Positions 1 through 4,931 of a DNA stretch of 5,375 bases are shown here, one piece after another. Position 1 is the first letter of the stretch, and each line of letters begins with the position of its first letter. The notes under the pieces are model-generated. The model did not search any database. It was given only the letters and a program-made list of their open reading frames with translations, and was not told the DNA's origin. Source of the DNA: Spirochaetaceae bacterium (GTDB taxonomy: Bacteria; Spirochaetota; Spirochaetia; Treponematales; Breznakiellaceae); assembly GCA_031284295.1 (NCBI GenBank), contig JAITAE010000159.1, forward strand, positions 1 to 5,375. The letters are read 5' to 3'. Position numbers and translations under genes: made by a program.

Positions 1-547
1 CGATGCTTGCCTGGAATAAATTGTCCAGCTTGATTTTAAAAATATTTTCTATACTGATATTTTTTACTATTTCCACAACCCTGCCTTCCAGCTGAATATT
101 TTTGCCGTTTTTCCGGGCCTCGATTCTGACTATGGTTTTTTCCGGCTTGCCGGGCGGTAATTTACCCGTATTGCCAGAAACGGTTTTTTCTCCGCGTACT
201 TCCGGGGCATCTGTGTTTTTTTCTTCAACGTATTCCCATGAAACCCTGCTATTGTGAGCCGGCGACAGCGGAATACCGTTATCCAGCAGTATTCGCCGCT
301 TATGATTTTCCGGGTCGACAACCGTGTTGTCTTTGGTCAGATGCCAGCCGGTTTCGTATGGACATTTATAGATTTTAAGAAGTACGCCGCGCTCTTTTTT
401 TATATATTCCGCCGCGTCCATGGCAGCTTCGGAGGAATCGTAAATCTCTTTTTTCCCACCATCTCCGGAGCTACAGTAGGGGCACAATTTTTTTTCGGTC
501 CGCGCCACGGGCAGCATTACTTTTATACGCCTGTTTTTTTTCCCCAT
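1..547 (-). CDS. Predicted zinc-ribbon protein of unknown function (3' end outside window)
   Basis: This minus-strand frame stays open for 182 codons from the ATG at 547 and runs off the left edge, so the C-terminus is missing. Residues 22-72 form a small zinc-ribbon-like domain. CPYC gives C22 and C25, a helix-like stretch rich in A and E follows (39-53), and YKCPYETGWHLTK gives C62 and H69. The pattern C-x2-C...C-x6-H with a closing GWHLT is one I recognise from small bacterial zinc-ribbon proteins of unknown role. Residues 1-20 are strongly basic (GKKNRRIK). A polar, charged linker (about 108-137) leads to a beta-like segment (138-182, TIVRIEARKNGKNIQLEGRVVEIV) that I cannot assign. No signal peptide or membrane segment is visible. 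The start at 547 is favoured because an in-frame stop lies four codons upstream and a promoter -10 box ends 6 nt before it. Met11 is an alternative. A nucleic-acid or protein-binding role is possible but only inferred. Confidence 0.8.
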   Translation of the reverse strand, partial: MGKKNRRIKVMLPVARTEKKLCPYCSSGDGGKKEIYDSSEAAMDAAEYIKKERGVLLKIYKCPYETGWHLTKDNTVVDPENHKRRILLDNGIPLSPAHNSRVSWEYVEEKNTDAPEVRGEKTVSGNTGKLPPGKPEKTIVRIEARKNGKNIQLEGRVVEIVKNISIENIFKIKLDNLFQASI

Positions 548-553
548 ACCTGC

Positions 554-582
554 AATTTATTTTTCCATGCCGCCTGAGTCAA
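554..582 (-). promoter_or_regulatory. Predicted sigma70-type promoter, probably leaderless, for the zinc-ribbon gene
   Basis: On the minus strand a -35 box TTGACT (577-582, 5/6 to consensus) is followed by a 17-nt spacer and a -10 box TAAATT (554-559, 4/6). Six bases (GCAGGT) separate the -10 box from the ATG at 547. Initiation at the usual distance would therefore start the mRNA on, or within a base or two of, the A of the ATG. The GCAGG beside the ATG is too close to work as a ribosome binding site. The nadE promoter in this window has the same spacing. Confidence 0.5.
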
Positions 583-583
583 G

Positions 584-653
584 CCCAGCCGCCAGGCGGC
601 CTCAATCTTCATTCGCAATATCTGGTTTAATACCCCGACGCAAAGTTTGCGAC
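584..653. repeat. Composite dispersed repeat with two palindromes (copy a)
   Basis: Two modules lie end to end. The first is a 13-bp palindrome, GCCGCC-a-GGCGGC (588-600), preceded by CCCA. The same palindrome with the same CCCA flank recurs at 4249-4265, also followed by a CTTCATTC-like stretch. The second is a 27-bp module at 611-637 (core ATCTGGTTTAATACCCC), which recurs at 4502-4528 with a single mismatch and, inverted and partial, at 4660-4680. It is followed by a short palindrome CGCAAA-g-TTTGCG (639-651). The repeat fills most of the flhF to zinc-ribbon gap and abuts the predicted -35 box. Confidence 0.75.
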
Positions 654-674
654 TTCAGGGCGGGGAGGTTCATT

Positions 675-698
675 TGCCGGACTACCGGCGGTCCGGCA
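675..698 (-). terminator. Hairpin overlapping the flhF stop codon; possible terminator or mRNA-stabilising structure
   Basis: This is a perfect 8-bp inverted repeat, TGCCGGAC (675-682) and GTCCGGCA (691-698), with an 8-nt loop. It contains the flhF stop codon at 682-684. On the minus strand the hairpin is followed by AAATGAACC rather than a run of T, so it is not a canonical intrinsic terminator. It could pause polymerase, protect the nadE-flhF mRNA 3' end, or slow ribosomes at the stop. The separate promoter of the next gene fits partial uncoupling here. Confidence 0.35.
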
Positions 699-1869
699 GT
701 TTATATGTGAAATATGCTTCCAGGCGCTCGCGGTCTAGCGTAAATCCTTCAAGATTTGTCAATAGACTTAGAAGGTCGGCTTTTTGGATATACTTCGGGG
801 TGCTGGGCTGACCGTTTGTCACGAAGGCAAGCGGTTTGGAACGCTCCGCCAGCGCCGAGATAACGTTTCCAAGCTGTTTTGTCTCGTCCAGTTTCGTAAC
901 AATCACGGCTCTGTAACCGAAAGGCTCAAACTGCCGCATCGTTTCTATGATGTCAGGGTACTTTGCCGAGGCCATGAAAGTAAGATAAACCTCCGCGTCC
1001 GGACCGCAGACTTCGAGCATCGTTTTCATTTTAGCAAGTTCGACAGAATCGTTGGGACTCCGCCCTACCGTGTCTATCAGAATCGCGTCAAGCGAATCGG
1101 AACGGAGAAGCAGCTCTTTTTTCAGTTCATCCCGGTCATCGACCGCGATAAAGTCTGTTTTCAAGCAAGCTGCCAGTTCGCCAAGCTGCTTTACCGCGGC
1201 GATACGGTACATATCTATCGTAATCAGGCTGACATTCTGCTTTTCGCCGTTTTCGGGATACTTCAGGTTTGCGGCAAGTTTGCATACCGTAGTCGTCTTG
1301 CCAACTCCGGTAGGGCCCACAAGCACGATGATTCGCGGACGCTTGTGAGGTACGTCATTGTTGTATAATTTTATGCGTTCCCCCATCCATGCTAAAACCT
1401 GCTGCTGAACATCCTCATAATTGTTCAGGGTTTCGAGGGAAAATTCACTTCGGACATGATCCAGAATTTCCCGCCTGAAAGACGGACTAAAGTCATTCCG
1501 TTCCAGATCGCTACCGAGTTTTACAAGCGTTTCGTGCTCGCCTGCGCCTGGAAGCGGCCGCGGGGACGCAGCCTGTTTTGCGTCAAGTTTGATGTTTAGT
1601 TCTTTGATCTGGTCCAGGATTTCTTTTGTGACGGGGTCAATGGTTTTTTGGGGGACGACCGGCTGGTACTTTGCGGGATCCGGTGTTTTTGCGGGCCAGA
1701 TAACCACCGAGGCTATCACGTTTTCCTTTGAAAACAGGCCGAAAAACCCTCGGCTTCTGACTGTTTTATGATTATAAATATAGGCGCGTTCCCCGTAACG
1801 CTCCCGCATAATGGCCTTACATTCATTAAGCGTCGGCGCTTGGATAGTATCGATATAAGGTTCCGGCAT
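682..1869 (-). CDS. flhF: FlhF, SRP-type GTPase controlling flagellar placement and number
   Basis: FlhF is the third SRP-family GTPase beside Ffh and FtsY. It acts at the cytoplasmic membrane to position early flagellar basal-body parts; in spirochaetes it influences number and polar placement of periplasmic flagella. The protein has 395 residues, a usual family length. Residues 1-60 are the FlhF-type N-terminal region with KTVRSRGFFGLF. A variable linker spans about 62-125 and a helical N domain about 126-170. The NG domain carries GPTGVGKTTT (185-194, P-loop), DMYRIAAVKQL (219-229, G2), DTVGRSP (266-272, G3), TKLDET (325-330, G4) and FVTNGQ (349-354, G5). This suits FlhF better than Ffh or FtsY: there is no M domain, and the N-terminus is diagnostic. 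The ATG at 1869 was chosen over a TTG at 1890 because it aligns with known FlhF starts and has GGA about 9 nt upstream. nadE ends 5 nt before it, implying co-transcription. After G5 the usual acidic PED-like stretch reads STPKY, a mild divergence. flhA and flhG are not adjacent. Confidence 0.93.
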   Translation of the reverse strand: MPEPYIDTIQAPTLNECKAIMRERYGERAYIYNHKTVRSRGFFGLFSKENVIASVVIWPAKTPDPAKYQPVVPQKTIDPVTKEILDQIKELNIKLDAKQAASPRPLPGAGEHETLVKLGSDLERNDFSPSFRREILDHVRSEFSLETLNNYEDVQQQVLAWMGERIKLYNNDVPHKRPRIIVLVGPTGVGKTTTVCKLAANLKYPENGEKQNVSLITIDMYRIAAVKQLGELAACLKTDFIAVDDRDELKKELLLRSDSLDAILIDTVGRSPNDSVELAKMKTMLEVCGPDAEVYLTFMASAKYPDIIETMRQFEPFGYRAVIVTKLDETKQLGNVISALAERSKPLAFVTNGQPSTPKYIQKADLLSLLTNLEGFTLDRERLEAYFTYKLPDRR

Positions 1870-1874
1870 AATAC

Positions 1875-3641
1875 TTATTCCGGCAAGCAAAAATTCTCGT
1901 AAAGAGAGCGGGCTATCGGCATACGCCTCCCCATCCCAAACGCGCGGGGCGAGACTTTTAACACCGGCGGCGCCTGCCGCCTCTTAAACTCCGCGCGCGC
2001 CGCAGTCTTTATTATCCACGAGGCCAAGTCCTTGTCCTTTCCCAGCTTGCCTATCTCGTCCGCGCTAAGGTTGCCGAACAGGTATAGTTTAAGTATCTCG
2101 TCAAGCTCGCTGTACGGCGGCAGGCTGTCCTCGTCCTTTTGTTCGGGACGCAGTTCGGCGGACGGCGCTTTGTCAAGAATCGCCTGTGGAATCACCTGTT
2201 TCCCTTGATTTGAAAGCGATTTTTCGTTGATTCTGCGGCAAAGCACAAACACTTCCGTCTTGAAAAGGTCGCCTATAGGCCCTAAAGCGCCGTTCATATC
2301 GCCGTAAAGCGTACAATAACCCATCGCAAGCTCGCTTTTATTGCCCGTCGTAAGCAGCATCGACTGCCATTTGTTGGAAAAAGCCATCAAAAGGCTGCCG
2401 CGTATGCGAGCTTGCAGGTTTTCCTCCGCAATGTCGAACGGGCGGCCCTCGAAAAGTCCCTCTAAGCTCGATAAAAAGGCTGTAAACACCGGTTCTATCG
2501 GCAAAGTTTCGTAGCGGCAGCCCAGATTCGCGGCTAGTTCCGCCGCGTCGTCCCGCGACCCCGGCGATGAAAAACGGGATGGCATACTGATGGCGGTCAC
2601 CTTATCCGCGCCCGCCGCCCTTACCGCGAGGTACGCGACAAGCGCCGAATCTATCCCGCCGGAAAGCCCCAGGTGGGCGCGCGTAAACCCGCACTTCCGC
2701 ATATATTCGTGTATCCCCATCACCAGCGCGTCTTCCAGCGTATCAAGCTCGTCCGCCGCTTTTAATGGGGAAAGGTCCGTATGTATGAAAACCGCTTCAC
2801 GGTTTTCATCCACCCTCTGAGTGTGTGAAGGCGGGTTTTTACTTACCGGGCAGCGCCCCGCTCCCGCGACGGCGGCCTGCCCCAGTTCCATCGTTACAAT
2901 GTCCTCGGCGAAAGAGGCGGCGATTTTTATATTCAAGCCCGTGTCCATGAAGAAAGAACGCCCGTCAAAAATGATAGAATCGTTGGCGCCAACGGCGTTT
3001 ATGTAGACAAGCGGAATTCCGCCGCGCCGTCCTATCCTTTCGGCAAGCTCAACGCGGGCGCGGTGCTTGCCCGTGTAATACGGTGAAGCGGAGGGCACCG
3101 CAAGCAGGCTTACGCCTCTGTCCAGCAGGCGGCGCACCGGGTCCTCGGCATACTTGGTGCCGGGTGTCTCAGTCTCGCGCCACACATCCTCGCATATCGC
3201 GATGCCGGCGCGCTCCCCCTTGTACTCAAAATACGGCCAACTACAAGCCGGCTCGAAGTTCCGCGCCTCGTCAAACACATCGTATGTGGGCAGCAACGTT
3301 TTGAACTGCTCAAACACAAGCTCCCCATCGAGTATCACGCCGAAAGCGTTCACCAGCGCCTTGCCCTGCCGCGACGGGTTGCGATTCACATAGCCCACGC
3401 CGACCGCGATGCCGGCGGGCAGTTCCCGCTGCAACAGCCGCAACGCCCTGATGTTCTGCTCGACAAAACAATCCTGATCCAGCAGGTCCATGGGCGGATA
3501 ACCGCAGATCGCCAGTTCCGGGAACAGCACAAGTTCCGCGCCGTGCTCATCCCGCGCCCTCCTTGCAAACGCAAGTATTTTCGCGCGATTACCGGAAAAG
3601 TCACCAATCGTCGAATTTATTTGAGCGGCGGATATGCGCAT
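1875..3641 (-). CDS. nadE: Glutamine-dependent NAD+ synthetase
   Basis: This cytoplasmic enzyme makes NAD+ from deamido-NAD+, ATP and glutamine, the last step of both de novo and salvage synthesis. The 588-residue protein is the two-domain, glutamine-using type. The N-terminal nitrilase-like glutaminase domain (about 1-255) carries the catalytic triad E42 (FPELAICGYPP), K114 (EQFKTLLPTYDVFDE) and C150 (AICEDVW). The synthetase domain (about 290-588) carries the ATP-pyrophosphatase loop SGGIDS (327-332), TTGNKSE (431-437), GDMNGALGPIGDLFKTEV (447-464) and PPYSELDEIL (508-517). All key residues are present and no frameshift is seen. Residues 255-285 look like a variable inter-domain linker. The ATG at 3641 is preferred to an upstream TTG at 3692 because family members begin with MRISAAQIN-like sequence and the promoter lies between the two. 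No Shine-Dalgarno precedes the ATG. The gene looks more GC-rich than flhF, with many C or G third positions. Confidence 0.97.
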   Translation of the reverse strand: MRISAAQINSTIGDFSGNRAKILAFARRARDEHGAELVLFPELAICGYPPMDLLDQDCFVEQNIRALRLLQRELPAGIAVGVGYVNRNPSRQGKALVNAFGVILDGELVFEQFKTLLPTYDVFDEARNFEPACSWPYFEYKGERAGIAICEDVWRETETPGTKYAEDPVRRLLDRGVSLLAVPSASPYYTGKHRARVELAERIGRRGGIPLVYINAVGANDSIIFDGRSFFMDTGLNIKIAASFAEDIVTMELGQAAVAGAGRCPVSKNPPSHTQRVDENREAVFIHTDLSPLKAADELDTLEDALVMGIHEYMRKCGFTRAHLGLSGGIDSALVAYLAVRAAGADKVTAISMPSRFSSPGSRDDAAELAANLGCRYETLPIEPVFTAFLSSLEGLFEGRPFDIAEENLQARIRGSLLMAFSNKWQSMLLTTGNKSELAMGYCTLYGDMNGALGPIGDLFKTEVFVLCRRINEKSLSNQGKQVIPQAILDKAPSAELRPEQKDEDSLPPYSELDEILKLYLFGNLSADEIGKLGKDKDLASWIIKTAARAEFKRRQAPPVLKVSPRAFGMGRRMPIARSLYENFCLPE

Positions 3642-3647
3642 AGCGTT

Positions 3648-3676
3648 ACTATAGTGTAAACCCAGTCCATCTTCAA
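3648..3676 (-). promoter_or_regulatory. Predicted sigma70-type promoter, probably leaderless, for nadE-flhF
   Basis: On the minus strand a -35 box TTGAAG (3671-3676, 4/6) is followed by a 17-nt spacer and a -10 box TATAGT (3648-3653, 5/6). Six bases (AACGCT) then lead to the nadE ATG at 3641. Normal initiation spacing places the first transcribed base at the A of the ATG. No purine-rich ribosome binding site exists upstream, which agrees with a leaderless transcript. The same promoter would serve flhF by read-through. Confidence 0.6.
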
Positions 3677-3698
3677 GACCCCACCCCGCCAATCCGCC

Positions 3699-3774
3699 CC
3701 GCCAGCGGCTTTAAAGTCCGCTACGCGGCCCGCCAGCGGGTTTAAAGTCCGCTACGCGGTAGCGTACCCCAGAG
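3699..3774. repeat. REP-like palindromic tandem module, copy 1
   Basis: Two 30-bp units (3699-3728 and 3730-3759) lie in tandem and are nearly identical. Each holds a small palindrome CCGC-CA-GCGG, then a TTTAAA core, then a second palindrome CCGC-TAC-GCGG. A tail TAGCGTACCCCAGAG follows (3760-3774). A second, slightly degraded copy of the whole block lies at 4022-4090. Stacked short GC palindromes around an AT core are typical of bacterial REP-type elements. It begins just upstream of the nadE promoter. Confidence 0.8.
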
Positions 3775-3806
3775 ACGGTCTCATTTCTCATTCTTCATTA
3801 AGAAGG

Positions 3807-3963
3807 GGGGCGCTATTTCCATACCGCCTTCGGCACATAGGGACTTTCCTGTCGCGCCCCAGCCCGATACCGGCGCGCGAAACATTGAGCGCGTACAGTC
3901 GAAAGATGCCGTAGGCTGTGGCGCGGGATCAGGCCGCTGTTTTGGATAAGTTTTTAGCGCCCC
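3807..3963. mobile_element. MITE-like 157-bp element with 9-bp inverted ends (tentative)
   Basis: Perfect 9-bp inverted repeats, GGGGCGCTA (3807-3815) and TAGCGCCCC (3955-3963), bracket about 140 bp of GC-rich sequence unlike the flanking repeat modules. There is no transposase and no clear target-site duplication. On the minus strand two interior frames are open (about 46 and 58 codons), but neither has a ribosome binding site. The size and ends would suit a non-autonomous mobile element, but GC-rich 9-bp inverted repeats can also arise by chance in repeat-rich DNA. Only one copy is visible here. Confidence 0.3.
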
Positions 3964-4021
3964 TCGCTACAGCCCCGCTACGCGGGTCTTACGCTACCCC
4001 CCAATCCGCCGCCCCACCAGC

Positions 4022-4090
4022 CCGTCAGCGGCTTTAAAGTCCGCCCCACCAGTGGGTTTAAAGTCCGCTACGCGGTAGCATACCCCAGAG
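4022..4090. repeat. REP-like palindromic tandem module, copy 2 (degraded)
   Basis: This copy aligns along its length with 3699-3774. The first unit has lost TACGCGG (7 bp) at its end, and the second unit carries CACCAGTGGG in place of CGCCAGCGGG. Those two changes are complementary, so the small palindrome is retained. The tail reads TAGCATACCCCAGAG, one mismatch from copy 1. The preceding CCAATCCGCC string is also shared with the region before copy 1. Confidence 0.8.
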
Positions 4091-4180
4091 GCTTTAACAT
4101 ACGCAGGTATGTCAGGTATTGTCCTTGCAATTTACTAGGTCTTCAATGATTTATTCTTCAAAAGAGTTTTCTAAATCATC

Positions 4181-4198
4181 CACGGATTACACGGATTA
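4181..4198. repeat. Tandem CACGGATTA repeat (2 x 9 bp)
   Basis: There are two perfect adjacent copies of CACGGATTA (4181-4189, 4190-4198). Strings of this kind, together with the CATTCTTCATT motif that follows at about 4207, are familiar as scattered intergenic repeats in many environmental bacterial genomes. No function is evident. Confidence 0.6.
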
Positions 4199-4248
4199 AC
4201 ATTTCTCATTCTTCATTACCGCCGCTCAGTTCCCTCCCAAGGACGACT

Positions 4249-4278
4249 CCCAGCCGCCTGGCGGCGGCCTTCATTCTT
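4249..4278. repeat. Second copy of the GCCGCC/GGCGGC palindrome module
   Basis: CCCA followed by the palindrome GCCGCC-t-GGCGGC (4253-4265) and then CTTCATTC matches the block at 584-613. The central base differs (A there, T here). The two copies lie 3.7 kb apart, on either side of the nadE-flhF pair. Confidence 0.65.
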
Positions 4279-4295
4279 CACTGCCCCCGCCAGCC

Positions 4296-4403
4296 GCCCC
4301 TCTGTTAGGGGCTGTAGTAGAAGTCCTGGGACCGTAGGAGAACATCCGGTGAGGTTTCTCCATTGCACATACTGCTCACGGCAGAGTACACTAACTATGG
4401 TCC
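4296..4403 (+). other. Candidate structured RNA: hairpin plus three-way junction
   Basis: A hairpin GCCCCT-5 nt-AGGGGC (4296-4312) is followed by a closed domain. The outer helix pairs GGACCGTAG (4329-4337) with CTATGGTCC (4395-4403): nine pairs including one G-U. Inside are an arm starting GAGAA (4338-4342) with TTCTC (4356-4360), extended by further pairs to a CGGT loop, and an arm CTGC-TCACG-GCAG (4372-4384). The G-U pair favours the plus-strand transcript, since the minus strand would have an A-C mismatch there. I recognise no known riboswitch, ribozyme or housekeeping RNA motif. No clear plus-strand promoter or terminator was identified. Confidence 0.25.
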
Positions 4404-4425
4404 GTCGCTCCAGTCAACACCAGCT

Positions 4426-4504
4426 GGAGTTTGCGGTAAACAAGCGCGCTTGCGACACGCTGTTTTGCACCGCAAACTCCTAAAATAACCGTTTAGCGGT
4501 TATT
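4426..4504. repeat. Nested inverted repeats forming a hairpin cluster
   Basis: A perfect 12-bp inverted repeat, GGAGTTTGCGGT (4426-4437) and ACCGCAAACTCC (4469-4480), encloses a 31-nt loop. That loop contains a perfect palindrome CAAGCGCGCTTG (4441-4452). Four bases later comes a second hairpin, AATAACCG-TTTAG-CGGTTATT (4484-4504). A smaller alternative pairing, CTCCAG (4408-4413) with CTGGAG (4424-4429), competes with the first stem. The TTTGCGG/CCGCAAA theme reappears at 4743 and at 4903-4919. Confidence 0.7.
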
Positions 4505-4557
4505 CGCAATACCTGGTTTAATACCCCGCGGCAAGCTTGTTTGCACGCTTGCCGCGG
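4502..4557. repeat. 27-bp dispersed repeat with palindromic flank (copy b)
   Basis: Positions 4502-4528 match 611-637 at 26 of 27 bases. Directly after, overlapping by a few bases, comes a perfect 11-bp inverted repeat, CCGCGGCAAGC (4526-4536) and GCTTGCCGCGG (4547-4557), with a 10-nt loop. In copy a the same position is also palindromic, but with different sequence. Confidence 0.8.
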
Positions 4558-4659
4558 CTCAAATGGGCCTCCTCTGAAGGCTCGTTATGTATAGAAGTTA
4601 TCATTTATGGGGTTTGCGTAGCAGCCCTATTGCGAAAAAGGTAACGCCTACAAAGATTT

Positions 4660-4680
4660 GGTATTAAACCAGATGGTATT
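4660..4680. repeat. Inverted partial copy of the 27-bp dispersed repeat (copy c)
   Basis: Read on the minus strand, this copy holds ATCTGGTTTAATACC (4660-4674), identical over 15 bp to copy a. It is preceded by AATACC instead of the AAT of copies a and b. The palindromic flank of the other copies is not found here. Confidence 0.55.
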
Positions 4681-4712
4681 ATAAATTTCATTACCCGATC
4701 GAACCTTCGCTA

Positions 4713-4754
4713 AAACCAATGCAACGCTTAAGAATACCGTACCGCAAATTCTGC
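4713..4754. repeat. Degenerate direct repeat, copy 1
   Basis: The core AATGCAACGCTT is followed by a diverged ATACC...CCGCAAA stretch. It aligns, with small gaps, to 4873-4918 about 160 bp downstream. The short string ATGCAACG also occurs a third time at 5069. Confidence 0.5.
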
Positions 4755-4872
4755 GTGCTTGCCGTGCGGAGGCTCATTACGCTACCCCCAATCAGCCGCC
4801 GTTATTCCGCTGTAGACGGGTTTCTACGTAAACCGTCAAAATTAAATAATTTCCTTGCAGAACTTGCTCTTG

Positions 4873-4918
4873 TAAACAATGCAACGCTTGCAAGATACCC
4901 GCCGCAAACGAGTTTGCG
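4873..4918. repeat. Degenerate direct repeat, copy 2
   Basis: This copy shares AAACAATGCAACGCTT and a following ATACC...CCGCAAA with 4713-4754. Its right half forms the left arm of the strong hairpin at 4896-4925, whereas copy 1 has lost that symmetry. Confidence 0.5.
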
Positions 4919-4925
4919 GCGGGTA
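4896..4925 (-). terminator. Strong perfect hairpin after the micro-ORF, possible terminator
   Basis: TACCCGCCGCAAAC (4896-4909) and GTTTGCGGCGGGTA (4912-4925) are perfect 14-bp arms around two bases; in RNA this would be 13 pairs with a 4-nt loop. It starts 6 nt after the micro-ORF stop on the minus strand, the usual place for a terminator. No T-run follows (TCTTGCAAG instead), so intrinsic termination is uncertain. A repeat-derived cruciform is the alternative. Confidence 0.4.
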
Positions 4926-4931
4926 GATTAA

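Larger units (their letters stand above)
3642..4895. other. Long non-coding stretch upstream of nadE, built of repeats and hairpins
   Basis: I find no convincing gene in this roughly 1.25-kb stretch. Reading frames are short, lack ribosome binding sites and run through repeat units. Apart from the nadE promoter, its contents are: two copies of a REP-like module; a 157-bp element with inverted ends; a small hairpin ACATAC-gcag-GTATGT (4097-4112); scattered CATTCTTCATT motifs (about 3787, 4207, 4271); a CACGGATTA tandem; a candidate folded RNA; a run of hairpins; and two direct repeats. Another shared string, TTACGCTACCCCC, occurs at about 3989 and 4777. This looks like an accumulation zone for small non-autonomous repeats. 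Confidence 0.7.

Noticed and set aside
254..577. Plus-strand frame of 107 codons
   Set aside because: It is antisense to the zinc-ribbon gene, whose minus-strand frame carries a clear cysteine/histidine motif. The plus frame is low-complexity, rich in F, and has no recognisable domain.
784..1368. Plus-strand frame of 194 codons opposite flhF
   Set aside because: It lies wholly inside flhF on the opposite strand. flhF has all its GTPase motifs intact, and the opposite frame resembles nothing known.
3642..3692. Upstream TTG start extending nadE by 17 residues
   Set aside because: The extension is not family-like, overlaps the predicted promoter and lacks a ribosome binding site; the ATG at 3641 gives the usual NadE N-terminus.
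3699..4090. CRISPR array
   Set aside because: The 30-bp units occur only as tandem pairs separated by a single base, with no unique spacers of regular length and no cas genes.
4313..4420. Known RNA such as SRP RNA, 5S rRNA, hammerhead or common riboswitch
   Set aside because: Diagnostic cores (for example GGAAGCAG of SRP RNA or CTGATGA of hammerheads) are absent.
4426..4557. Integron attC-like recombination sites
   Set aside because: Treponeme integrons exist, so this was considered, but I could not find the paired RYYYAAC and GTRRRRY-like core sites flanking these hairpins, and no integrase or cassette genes are visible.
4719..4931. Plus-strand frame of 70 codons
   Set aside because: It runs through two copies of a non-coding direct repeat and into a perfect palindrome, has no ribosome binding site and matches no family.
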